Source: an uncultured Formosa sp. (GTDB taxonomy: Bacteria > Bacteroidota > Bacteroidia > Flavobacteriales > Flavobacteriaceae). Taken from it: 64,000 nucleotides of DNA. The position numbers were made by a program, and so were the translations under genes. The stretch spans positions 1 to 64,000 of the forward strand of contig NZ_CANMTH010000003.1 in NCBI RefSeq assembly GCF_947500765.1, in the 5' to 3' direction. Below are positions 53,408-61,377 of the stretch, piece after piece (the first letter of the stretch is position 1; each line of letters opens with the position of its first letter). A model generated the notes under the pieces. That model saw only the letters and a program-made list of their open reading frames with translations, had not been told where the DNA came from and did no database searches.

Positions 53408-55036
53408 ATGACAGAATCCACTAGAGCACTTATAAATCTAAATGGTAATGAAGAAACAATTACTAATATTGATTTTACTTCTGTAGTTAATATTACCTAT
53501 ACAGAAAATGTTGAACTCGAAAAGAAAAAAGTTGTATTCCGAAAATGTATATTCAGACAAGGAATTGTATTAATGATTGACCTTACTCAAACCAAAATAT
53601 CTGAAATGGATTTGATGTTTGAGGACTGTATCATTGAAAATAATAAAGAGAAAAATGAAATCAAATCCAATAAACAAAATCAAAAGTTCTTTTTATATTT
53701 TAATACTTGTCTAATTCGAGATATAGAGTTAGATAAATGTGATTTCACTAATGCATCTTTTTTTAAAAGTCTAATTCTAGAAAGGTTATTAATAACAAAT
53801 TCTTCAATTAGAATTATCTCAATTAGAAATAGCCTTGGGTCTGTATTTATTAACAATAATCCCAAATCTAAATTGTTTATTTATTATGCTGATGATAATC
53901 TTTTCATCGAGGATTATATTTTGAGAAAAGTTAATAGACTAATAAAAAAAAGAGATTCGCTCAATAAGATATTTTCACACAAAACAAAATTTCACATATC
54001 TAATGCTCAAGAAATTTCTATTGAGTTCAAAAAATCAACTGAAAACGGAATTAAGCGAATAAAGAACGAAGATAAGTCATTAAAAGAAGCCAAATACTAC
54101 TTAAAAGAAAGTGAGCTAAAAGAACTAGACATTTCAGTTTCAATTAGTCTAGAATCGGATATTACTAAAAATATAAAGATTTCAAATTGCATCTTAAACG
54201 CACTTTCATTTAAAGGAGATTCAAACACAATTATTGATATTAAGCATACAACTTGTAATCGTTTATTTATTGATAAATTTAGTAGTTCAAAACTATTGCT
54301 TTACGATTTTCAAGCTACAAAAGAAGAAAGTAAATTAGAAATTAAAAATTCAGATTTATCAAATACTTGGTTCAACAAAGTTCGATTAAATAGCTTCGAT
54401 ATAGTTAGCTTTTATAGAACTACATTAGAAAACACCAAATTTTCTGCAACTGAATTTCCGAATTCTATTGAAGCTTTAGAAAATATTCATTATCCACTAG
54501 AAAAAGAATCTGATTATTTCAATAATCAATATGAAAATTATAAGCAATTAAAAGTTGCTCTGGCAAATCAATCTGACCAAATTCAAGCATTGCAAATGCA
54601 TCGAAAAATGTACGAAGCAATTAGACAAAGCAAGAAACTAACTAGTCAAGATAAATTCATCTTATTCTTAAATAATATTTCCAACAAACACGGAACGTCA
54701 ATTACGCATTCATTTTTCTGTTTTTTGGTCATTCTATTTGGTTTATATGTAACTTACACATTAGCATTACCAAAAGCACCATATTCAATTGGTTGGAATG
54801 GCTTTGGCTCATTTTGGGAAAGTATTTGCGAAACGACAAATTTTATTCTAAATGAATGGAAAAACTTGTATGCTTTAGCAAATCCAACTCATAGATTGAG
54901 CCAGTTAATAGAAAATAATTTAGGACAAGAATTATCAGGAATGAACTATTTCATTTCTTTCTGTTCAAGAATTTTAATCGGTTGGTGTTATTACCAATTC
55001 GTAAGTGCTTTTAGGAAATTCGGAAAGAAAATTTGA
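53408..55036 (+). CDS. Membrane-anchored protein with repeat-like N-terminal region (right cassette 8)
   Basis: A 542-residue protein. The N-terminal 300 residues are rich in Asn/Ile/Ser/Phe with repeated short strands (NSSIRIISIRNSLG, DCDFTNASFFKSLILERL), suggesting a beta-helix or pentapeptide-like fold. About 425-455 forms a first hydrophobic helix (FFCFLVILFGLYVTYTLAL), and a second stands near the C-terminus (SFCSRILIGWCYYQF). The C-terminal part resembles membrane domains of pentapeptide-repeat proteins. It is the first cassette after platform copy B. Confidence 0.7.
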   Translation: MTESTRALINLNGNEETITNIDFTSVVNITYTENVELEKKKVVFRKCIFRQGIVLMIDLTQTKISEMDLMFEDCIIENNKEKNEIKSNKQNQKFFLYFNTCLIRDIELDKCDFTNASFFKSLILERLLITNSSIRIISIRNSLGSVFINNNPKSKLFIYYADDNLFIEDYILRKVNRLIKKRDSLNKIFSHKTKFHISNAQEISIEFKKSTENGIKRIKNEDKSLKEAKYYLKESELKELDISVSISLESDITKNIKISNCILNALSFKGDSNTIIDIKHTTCNRLFIDKFSSSKLLLYDFQATKEESKLEIKNSDLSNTWFNKVRLNSFDIVSFYRTTLENTKFSATEFPNSIEALENIHYPLEKESDYFNNQYENYKQLKVALANQSDQIQALQMHRKMYEAIRQSKKLTSQDKFILFLNNISNKHGTSITHSFFCFLVILFGLYVTYTLALPKAPYSIGWNGFGSFWESICETTNFILNEWKNLYALANPTHRLSQLIENNLGQELSGMNYFISFCSRILIGWCYYQFVSAFRKFGKKI

Positions 55037-55045
55037 ATAAAAAAC

Positions 55046-55184
55046 GCAATATAACAACGTGTATAATTCATTGCTGGTTATAGCCTACTTACGAAAGTCC
55101 TCGCGGACTTTCTATCTGTGATTTATTTGCTAACTTTAATGCTTAAACCACGCAACGAAATCATACACAAACACGTTGTAAGTA
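55046..55184 (+). repeat. attC-like site, right array, cassette 8
   Basis: Opens with GCAATATAAC (55046-55055), an exact 10-base complement of the platform junction GTTATATTGC (53375-53384). Hairpin GAAAGTCC-TCGC-GGACTTTC. It closes with GTTGTAAGTA (55175-55184), which starts the next cassette. This is the cleanest single demonstration of cassette logic beside a platform in this window. Confidence 0.92.
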
Positions 55185-55197
55185 ATTTAAACAAACC

Positions 55198-55662
55198 GTG
55201 ATAATACGAAAGGAAATAAAGGATGACAATGAACTTTACTTATATTTCAATGGAAAATTGATTTATAAAAGATGGTTGAATCTTGGCTATTCTAAAGTCT
55301 TTGATAAAATGGCTTATGGAAAAGATACTTTCGTAAGTATTGTAACAGACGAAAACGGAAAAACGAGACATAAGAGAAAAATATTTATAAACGGAGAATT
55401 TTGTGAATCTAAACAAGATTTTTGGAATAAATACGTTGCGGAAATCGACTCTGAATCGGCAAAACATTTTGGAAAAAATCTTGATGCTTTTAATGACGCT
55501 ATAACAGTAGAAGGTCCAGGTTTTCCAGGAGATTGTATTATAGAAATAATTGGAACTGAAAAACTGGAAAAAGTATTCGGAAAAGATGATTATGATTTTA
55601 TTATAGATTTATTGAGAAACGCTGAATTCGTAGATTTAATAGTGGAAAAATCAGAGGTGTGA
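55198..55662 (+). CDS. Barstar-like protein (right cassette 9)
   Basis: A 154-residue protein with a GTG start (55198) 21 bases after the junction. The C-terminal half (residues about 95-150) contains KNLDAFNDAITVEGPGFPGD, which resembles the barstar (RNase inhibitor) core, then IIEIIGTEKLEKVFGKDDYD. Barstar proteins neutralise barnase-type ribonucleases. No barnase-like gene lies beside it, so an orphan immunity function is inferred. It overlaps the next gene by 4 bases (GTGA). Confidence 0.7.
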   Translation: MIIRKEIKDDNELYLYFNGKLIYKRWLNLGYSKVFDKMAYGKDTFVSIVTDENGKTRHKRKIFINGEFCESKQDFWNKYVAEIDSESAKHFGKNLDAFNDAITVEGPGFPGDCIIEIIGTEKLEKVFGKDDYDFIIDLLRNAEFVDLIVEKSEV

Positions 55663-56021
55663 AATACAAAAATATTCCTTCAGCAATTCACAATTTTGGA
55701 CATAGTTTTTTAAGCTATGAAAATTATGTTGATTCTGATTTCGTAATTGATGAATTGAATAAAATAAGTGGAAAGAATTATGACATAAAAATTGATTGGA
55801 AAACTAAAGAATTCCAACCAAGGACAATGATTTCTGACCGAATTACTAAGTCAATTGGTTATTGGTATGATAACATAAATGAGCATTTCAAATCACAAAA
55901 CGTGGAATTTGACTCTCTAAAATCATTTGAATTAATTTGGGAAAATGGAAAAAGACCAAAAGTTATTGCGACTGACGATAGAGGAAAATTTTACGAAAAG
56001 GAAATAACAAATACATTATAA
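55659..56021 (+). CDS. Hypothetical protein (right cassette 9, second gene)
   Basis: A 120-residue protein beginning with GTG at 55659, translationally coupled to the barstar-like gene. It is Lys/Asp/Ile-rich, with IPSAIHNFGHSFLSYENYV near the start and FELIWENGKRPKVI near the end. The composition is cytosolic, without signal or membrane helix. No family is recognised. Co-transfer with a barstar-like gene in one cassette may point to an immunity function, an inference. Confidence 0.6.
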   Translation: MKYKNIPSAIHNFGHSFLSYENYVDSDFVIDELNKISGKNYDIKIDWKTKEFQPRTMISDRITKSIGYWYDNINEHFKSQNVEFDSLKSFELIWENGKRPKVIATDDRGKFYEKEITNTL

Positions 56022-56035
56022 ACTGAATAAAAAAC

Positions 56036-56172
56036 TACTTACAACACCGTATATAATTTATTGCTAGTTCTAGCCTACTTACGAAAATCCTCGCGGATTT
56101 TCTATTCGGTTTTTATTTGCTAACTTTAGTGCTTAAACACGCAACTTTCCATATACATAAACGTTGTGTGTA
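56036..56172 (+). repeat. attC-like site, right array, cassette 9
   Basis: Opens with TACTTACAAC (56036-56045), the reverse complement of GTTGTAAGTA (55175-55184). Hairpin GAAAATCC-TCGC-GGATTTTC, covarying with the GGACTTTC hairpins elsewhere. Ends at GTTGTGTGTA (56163-56172). Confidence 0.92.
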
Positions 56173-56182
56173 ATTTGAGAAC

Positions 56183-56734
56183 ATGAATAGAAAAAGAAAA
56201 ATTATTCTGGCAATTTCCATAATAATCCTTGGATTTATAACATTTCGATTGTTTTTTATGAGTTACTATTATGACTTTTCGGAATACTTGACCCTTAAGG
56301 ACAAAATTGTTTGGACGGAGAATAGAAAACTTAAATATTCTGACTTTAATTTTACTACAGACCCCGAATTAAAAGACCTTGACGCAAGAATAGGACTTCA
56401 CTCCAGGTTTAATGTAAATGACCCGATTTTATTTAGGTCGCATACAGTTTTTGAGCCTAAAAACGCAAAAATATCTGACACAACTGACCCAAGAGATTTA
56501 AGAGTTGCTCAAGTTAAATTTGATTTACTTGAAACGTATCGGCGCAGAATGGAAAAAGAAGTTGATAGTTTTAGAAAATTGAGCGTAAAAGATTTAAAAG
56601 CATCCGATTTTGATAAAATGCATAGACGTTATTATTCTGATTTTAAAAAAGAATGGTTAAGTTATAATGATTCAATTTATAACATACGCACATTAGAACG
56701 TTTGGAAAAGAAAGTAAAAAATGAATTGAAATAA
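56183..56734 (+). CDS. Membrane-anchored DUF922-like protein with lost metal motif (right cassette 10)
   Basis: A 183-residue protein with one N-terminal membrane helix (LAISIIILGFITFRLFF). The segment ENRKLKYSDFNFTTDPEL, then DLRVAQVKFDLLETYRRRME, has the layout of DUF922 putative zinc proteases. In those, however, a HExxHFD motif stands where RVAQVKFD is now. If related, it is catalytically dead. The family assignment is tentative. The start is 20 bases after the cassette junction. Confidence 0.6.
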   Translation: MNRKRKIILAISIIILGFITFRLFFMSYYYDFSEYLTLKDKIVWTENRKLKYSDFNFTTDPELKDLDARIGLHSRFNVNDPILFRSHTVFEPKNAKISDTTDPRDLRVAQVKFDLLETYRRRMEKEVDSFRKLSVKDLKASDFDKMHRRYYSDFKKEWLSYNDSIYNIRTLERLEKKVKNELK

Positions 56735-56738
56735 AAAC

Positions 56739-56875
56739 TACACACAACACCGGCTATAGTTCATTGCTTCTGACTTTCCTTGCGGAAAGTCCTCGTAAAT
56801 TTGCTATCTTCGGTTTACGGCGGAAAATCCTCGCACACAAACACGCAAAATTTTATACACAAAACGTTGTACACA
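56739..56875 (+). repeat. attC-like site, right array, cassette 10
   Basis: Opens with TACACACAAC (56739-56748), the reverse complement of GTTGTGTGTA (56163-56172). The interior is rearranged: the hairpin CTTTCC-TTGC-GGAAAG is shorter, and a second GGCGGAAAATCC segment follows. Ends at GTTGTACACA (56866-56875). Confidence 0.88.
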
Positions 56876-56889
56876 ATTTGACTACGAAA

Positions 56890-57798
56890 ATGAAAAAAAT
56901 ATTAACACTGTTAATTCTGACTATCTTTTTTGGATGTGACAAAGATGATGGATATGAATCAATTGAAATAGACAACAGTCCTTTAACACACGCTGAATTA
57001 GGCTTTGAATTAGAAGAGCCTGAAACTATATTAAATGATATTGCAAAAGGAAGTTTTGATAAAAATATTCAAAATATTTTACGACAAATGTTTGATAACT
57101 TTCCTGAACCAGCGGAAAGATATTGGGAATTTGAATATATAGAAGACACAAACAGACTTTCTAAAATGACTTTTTATTTACCACATTATTCAGGCTGTGA
57201 AAAGAATATTTTTGTCTTCCATTACAATCTTGAGAATCTTATTGAGTCAATTGTGTCAACAAGAACTAATCTTTGTAATGAATATGAAGTTATAAAAACT
57301 TACACATTTAACTACAACAATAATGGACTTCTAAAAAGTATTTTTATGGATAACGACTATTTCGTTGAGGAAAACTACTTTGGTTATTATCCAAACGGAA
57401 AAATCAAGGAAATTTATAATGACCATCGAGGAAGAGGTTTTGATGTTAGTTTTGGACACCAAAAATTTTACTATGATTCTACTTTTTCAAACGTTACGAG
57501 AGTAGAACACACAAGTGGAATTAATTACAGTTATACTTATAAATATTTCTACGATAATAAAGAGAATCCATATAAAGACCTTTTTATTGCAGTTTCAGTT
57601 TTTATGCCATACATCGGACCAGCATATTTATCTGAGAATAATGTAACAAAAGTTATTGAAAAAAACGAAAATAATGTAAATGGTAACGAATTCACAAATG
57701 AATATCTTTTTAATTTCTTTAATTCAAATGTTTTAGAAAGCTATTCTGATATGGACGAGGAAGAGTTTCCATATATTTTATATTCAACGAACCAATAA
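56890..57798 (+). CDS. Lipoprotein of unknown function (right cassette 11)
   Basis: A 302-residue predicted lipoprotein starting at MKKILTLLILTIFFGCDKDD (ATG 56890), lipobox FFGC. I reject the longer in-frame start at 56764 because it would be translated from inside the attC-like site. The mature part is Tyr/Asn-rich with repeated short beta motifs (NYSYTYKYFYDN). No family is recognised. It is the last intact cassette before the array is broken. Confidence 0.72.
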   Translation: MKKILTLLILTIFFGCDKDDGYESIEIDNSPLTHAELGFELEEPETILNDIAKGSFDKNIQNILRQMFDNFPEPAERYWEFEYIEDTNRLSKMTFYLPHYSGCEKNIFVFHYNLENLIESIVSTRTNLCNEYEVIKTYTFNYNNNGLLKSIFMDNDYFVEENYFGYYPNGKIKEIYNDHRGRGFDVSFGHQKFYYDSTFSNVTRVEHTSGINYSYTYKYFYDNKENPYKDLFIAVSVFMPYIGPAYLSENNVTKVIEKNENNVNGNEFTNEYLFNFFNSNVLESYSDMDEEEFPYILYSTNQ

Positions 57799-57802
57799 AA
57801 AC

Positions 57803-57830
57803 TGTGTACAACGTACTGTGGTAAAAAACA
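57803..57830 (+). repeat. Truncated attC-like site at the end of the right array
   Basis: TGTGTACAAC at 57803-57812 is the exact complement of GTTGTACACA (56866-56875), so cassette 11 did have its own site. After the opening the sequence departs from all other sites (CGTACTGTGGTAAAAAACAA) and no closing GTT arm is seen. The site was probably cut by the decayed insertion element that follows. Confidence 0.75.
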
Positions 57831-58014
57831 AGTAAAAAGGCATTAATTTTCCACTAAAACACTTCTATAATTATTATCATAGGTTAATCCTGATTTGGCT
57901 ATGGCAAAAGCCTGTTTTAGTGAGGGTATTACACACGGCTATTAATGCTAATTTTTTACTCTTTCCTTTGGCAACTATGCGCTCATTAAGTTCCCGACAT
58001 ATACTTATTGGGTT

Positions 58015-58158
58015 TACAAGCATTAAAGTGCCGCAAAAAAAGCAATTAATCTATACATAGACATACCATTTCATTTATCTTTAGATTATAAAACACCAAA
58101 TAGGGTATATCAATTATCTGCCTAAAAGCAATTTTAACCTGTAGCCATATTTCAGGAC
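58015..58158 (+). pseudogene. Degraded IS3-family 3' end
   Basis: Translated in the plus direction the stretch reads KKAINLY, then HLSLDYKTPNRVYQLSA, followed by CTGTAGCCATATTTCAGGAC. The coding part matches the OrfB tail of the element at 4290 (NAINLY, HLSLDYKTPNMVYKLSA). The last 18 bases match its terminal repeat at 16-17 of 18 positions. The 5' part is missing. The gap 57831-58014 is otherwise without a gene. Confidence 0.8.
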
Positions 58159-58255
58159 TAGACATTCCCTTATCAGAACTAAATTAAATGCTTAGACCGA
58201 AAAGGGAAAGACTTATTTAGCATACTATTATAAACGTAACTAAAGTTAATCCGAA

Positions 58256-58870
58256 TTAATACCATTTATCACTTATTCTTTTTATATCTATTATAGCTTC
58301 CGCTATCATTTGATCTGATTTGTCTGCATACTGTATCATCCCAAACTTATTGATAGCCTCAGCGGGAATCCCAAGAAAATCAAAAGCCGTTATTAAAAAA
58401 GGAGTTGCAAAATTCACACTTTTGTAAGGTTCCATTCCAAAATCACTTCCACTTGTCATTAATATCAAAGCTTTTGTATCTTCACATAACCCTTTAATAC
58501 CAGTTTCAGTATATCCAAAAGTCTTTCCGGCCTGTATAACAGCATCAAACCAAGCTTTTACTGTTGCAGGTATTGAAAAATTATACATAGGGCTGGCCAA
58601 GACAACAAAATCTGTATCTAATAATTGTTGCATCATTTTATCGTTTTTAGCTAACACTTTCTGTTGTTCATCTGTAAGTGCTGCGCCACCAAAATTTCTA
58701 TTGACATAAAGATTCAAATTTTCTTTTAATAACAAATCTGGAGCTTCCTCTGCTAAATCAACAAATGTGATTTCTGTTTTTTCTTGATTATTTTCTATAA
58801 AAAAATCAAGCATTTTTTTTGTATTTGAATTCTCTCTTGGCGTGTAGCTTAGAATTAATGTTTTTTTCAT
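58256..58870 (-). CDS. FMN-dependent NADH-azoreductase / NAD(P)H-quinone-oxidoreductase-like flavoprotein
   Basis: A 204-residue flavodoxin-fold protein. TLILSYTPRENSNTKKML near the start is the phosphate-binding loop region, and LASPMYNFSIPATVKAWFD is the hallmark of the family. It likely reduces quinones or azo compounds with FMN in the cytosol. It is transcribed divergently from the HxlR regulator at 58990, which suggests it is the target of that regulator. Confidence 0.92.
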   Translation of the reverse strand: MKKTLILSYTPRENSNTKKMLDFFIENNQEKTEITFVDLAEEAPDLLLKENLNLYVNRNFGGAALTDEQQKVLAKNDKMMQQLLDTDFVVLASPMYNFSIPATVKAWFDAVIQAGKTFGYTETGIKGLCEDTKALILMTSGSDFGMEPYKSVNFATPFLITAFDFLGIPAEAINKFGMIQYADKSDQMIAEAIIDIKRISDKWY

Positions 58871-58929
58871 TTAAATGTTCTTTTATTATTATGAACAAAT
58901 TTATACTAAATTTGCTATACAAAATATAG

Positions 58930-58967
58930 CACTATACTAAAGTATATCAGTATCCTTTAGTATAGTG
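58930..58967. promoter_or_regulatory. Palindromic operator between reductase and HxlR gene
   Basis: A perfect 13 bp inverted repeat, CACTATACTAAAG (58930-58942) and CTTTAGTATAGTG (58955-58967), separated by 12 bases, lies in the 119-base divergent region. Dimeric winged-helix regulators such as HxlR bind this kind of site. It overlaps the likely promoter area of both genes. Binding is inferred. Confidence 0.75.
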
Positions 58968-58989
58968 TATTGTTAAAGTAAATCTGAAA

Positions 58990-59355
58990 ATGAACAAAAA
59001 AAAGAGTGACACGAGTATTTATACACCCACAGAATGTAAAAAATTTATTCTTCCTGTTCGAGATGTTATAGACATAATTGGAGGGAAATGGAGATTGCCT
59101 ATTATTATAGCACTTTCTTTTAAAATTCATAGATTTAAAGAATTAGAACGTCAAATTGAAGGCATAACCCCTAGAATGTTATCCAAGGAATTAAAGGAGT
59201 TAGAAATAAATGGATTAATAAGCAGAGCGGTATTTAACACTATGCCTGTTTCTGTAGAATATAGTCTTACCGATTATGGAAAATCATTAGATAAAGTCAT
59301 AGCAACAATGAGAGATTGGGGATTAACCCATAGAAACAAAATAAGGAATGAATAG
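58990..59355 (+). CDS. HxlR-family transcriptional regulator
   Basis: A 121-residue winged-helix regulator. VRDVIDIIGGKWRLPIIIAL begins the HxlR domain, and FKELERQIEGITPRMLSKEL is its DNA-recognition part. Cys at TECKKFI (residue about 16) could serve as a redox sensor, as in HypR/YodB-type relatives. Divergent from a flavin reductase, so a quinone or electrophile response is plausible. Confidence 0.92.
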   Translation: MNKKKSDTSIYTPTECKKFILPVRDVIDIIGGKWRLPIIIALSFKIHRFKELERQIEGITPRMLSKELKELEINGLISRAVFNTMPVSVEYSLTDYGKSLDKVIATMRDWGLTHRNKIRNE

Positions 59356-59361
59356 CAACTA

Positions 59362-59486
59362 TGCCTAATACCATATATAATTAATGGTTGGTTTTCGCCT
59401 ACTTACGAACATTCCTGCGGAATATTCTATCTGTGATTTATTTGCTACATTAGATGCTTAACCAAGTCACCAATTATTACTGTAGG
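59362..59486 (+). repeat. Isolated attC-like remnant
   Basis: TATATAATTAATGGTTGG and the closing half CCAAGTCACCAATTATTACTGTAGGTA flank a hairpin GAACATTCC-TGC-GGAATATTC. The usual opening AAC and closing GTT are both degraded (CCTAAT and CTGTAGG). It lies directly after the HxlR gene and before an AraC gene, as if the HxlR/reductase pair had once been cassette cargo or stood beside one. Confidence 0.6.
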
Positions 59487-59490
59487 TAGT

Positions 59491-60387
59491 ATGACAAAAG
59501 ACATTCCATCTGTTACATTTAATCCTGAAAAACTCGATTCTGAAATCTCTAAAAATTTCGGTTTTGAAATTGTGCCTATTGAAAAAATTGCAAAATTTAA
59601 AAATAGGGGGAGTCATAATCCAGAATTGCCGCATCAGCTTAAGTTTTACAATCTCATTTTTTTTACAGCAGGCACTGGAAGACATTTTATCGATTTTAGT
59701 TGGTTTCCAGTACAACAAAATAGTTTAGTGTATTTAACCAAAGAACAAGTTAATGCCTTCGAATTTTCAGAAACACTAAAAGGGTTTTGTATCATTTTTA
59801 CCGAAGCTTATTTTGTGGATTGTTTTTCTAACTTGTCTAAAGATTTTGTGTTCAGATTATTTAATCCGCAACTTTTTTCTCCCATATCACAGATTCCTAA
59901 AACTTCAGATTTTATAGATTATTTTTATCTTTTGCAGAAAGAATATAACGCGTCTGGCTCTTTTAATCAGAAAAATATTATTAATGCGTTGTTTACTATT
60001 TTAATATCTAAAGCTGAAGATATTAAGCAACACCAAACCTTTCATATTAAGGATGCTTCAAAAGTTAACCTATTTCATAAATTCACTTCGCTAATAGAAT
60101 TAAACCTATCAAAAAGTAGGAATGCTAGTTTTTACGCCAAAGAATTGGCCATATCCTACAAGCATTTAAATACCGTTTGTAGAGAACTGGTTAATAAAAC
60201 GGCAAAACATGTTATTGATGATTATATTATTCTTCAAGCGAAAAGAAACCTAATCAATTCTAGCATGAAAAGTTCAGAATTGGCCTATCGTTTAGGGTTT
60301 GAAGATCCTACCAACTTCACTAAATATTTCAAGAAAAACACAGGATTAACCCCAAAAGAGTTTATAAATTCACTTATAAAACGGTAA
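59491..60387 (+). CDS. AraC-family transcriptional regulator
   Basis: A 298-residue regulator with an N-terminal cupin-like sensor (about 1-170, LPHQLKFYNLIFFTAGTGRH) and a C-terminal HTH_18 domain (about 195-295). The signature ELAYRLGFEDPTNFTKYFKK lies at 270-290. It probably controls the next genes 60478-63383, which lie close and co-directional. The ligand is unknown. Confidence 0.9.
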   Translation: MTKDIPSVTFNPEKLDSEISKNFGFEIVPIEKIAKFKNRGSHNPELPHQLKFYNLIFFTAGTGRHFIDFSWFPVQQNSLVYLTKEQVNAFEFSETLKGFCIIFTEAYFVDCFSNLSKDFVFRLFNPQLFSPISQIPKTSDFIDYFYLLQKEYNASGSFNQKNIINALFTILISKAEDIKQHQTFHIKDASKVNLFHKFTSLIELNLSKSRNASFYAKELAISYKHLNTVCRELVNKTAKHVIDDYIILQAKRNLINSSMKSSELAYRLGFEDPTNFTKYFKKNTGLTPKEFINSLIKR

Positions 60388-60477
60388 TGGTTCAACTTTA
60401 ACCATTTTAACACCGGTTTTCATCTTTTCTACACGCTGTAGTTGTTTCATCTTTGTACCATAATTAAACCCAAGAAC

Positions 60478-61353
60478 ATGAAACACATCATTACAACGGT
60501 TGCTGTTGTGCTTTTAACAACTATTAGCCATGCACAAAGTCAACAGCAAATCAATAACAACTTAGAAAAGATGGAAACGACCTCAGTAAAATCAAATAAA
60601 GACAAAGCGAAAGCTTTAATTACAAGTTTAGAAACTGGCGATAAATCGACTATTGCCTATATTAATCCAACGCACTACACCCAACACAATCTTGCCGTTG
60701 CCGATGGGTTGAAAGGTTTTGGTGACGTCTTACATCATGCTCCAGAAGGCGGATTTAAAGCCAATGTAGTGCGTGCTTTTCAAGATGGGAATTATGCGAT
60801 TACGCATACAGAATACGACTTTTTCGGACCGAAAATAGGGTTCGACATCTTTAAATTTGAAAACGGTCAGATTATAGAACATTGGGATAATTTTTCAGAT
60901 TTAGCGCCTACAAATCCAAGTGGAAGAACGCAATCGGACGGTGTTACAGCGGTTATAGATTTAGATAAAACAGAACAAAACAAAGCCTTGGTAAAAGACT
61001 TTGTAAATACTGTTTTAATTGATGGGGAGTTCGATAAAATGTACAACTATTTTGATGGCGACAACTACATACAGCATAATACAAGGATTGGTGATGGAGT
61101 TTCTGGTTTGGGGAAAGCGCTAGAGGACATGGCAAAACAAGGCATTACTATGGTGATAAACAAAAATCATATGGTGTTAGGTGAAGGTAATTTTGTGTTA
61201 ACTGTTAGCGAAGGTACTTTTGCAGGTATACCAACATCTTTTTATGATTTGTTCCGCGTAGAAAACGGAAAAATCGCAGAACATTGGGATACCATTGAAA
61301 CCATCTTGCCAGAATCTGAACGAAAAAACAACAACGGAAAATTTAATTTTTAA
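60478..61353 (+). CDS. Secreted tandem SnoaL-like protein
   Basis: A 291-residue secreted protein (signal peptide MKHIITTVAVVLLTTISHAQ, start at ATG 60478). Two SnoaL/NTF2-like domains follow, about 40-160 and 170-290. Each contains the pattern IEHWDN (EHWDNFSDL, EHWDTIETI) and a PTHYTQHN/GDNYIQHN strand. Domains of this type often form small cavities for hydrophobic substrates. Enzymatic role is unknown. A tandem duplication is clear from the repeat of these motifs. Confidence 0.85.
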   Translation: MKHIITTVAVVLLTTISHAQSQQQINNNLEKMETTSVKSNKDKAKALITSLETGDKSTIAYINPTHYTQHNLAVADGLKGFGDVLHHAPEGGFKANVVRAFQDGNYAITHTEYDFFGPKIGFDIFKFENGQIIEHWDNFSDLAPTNPSGRTQSDGVTAVIDLDKTEQNKALVKDFVNTVLIDGEFDKMYNYFDGDNYIQHNTRIGDGVSGLGKALEDMAKQGITMVINKNHMVLGEGNFVLTVSEGTFAGIPTSFYDLFRVENGKIAEHWDTIETILPESERKNNNGKFNF

Positions 61354-61377
61354 TTATAACTTTTAAATCAGAATAAA

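Noticed and set aside
56764..56889. Longer N-terminus of the lipoprotein at 56890
   Set aside because: The extension encodes cassette-site sequence and would bury the lipoprotein signal at residue 43.
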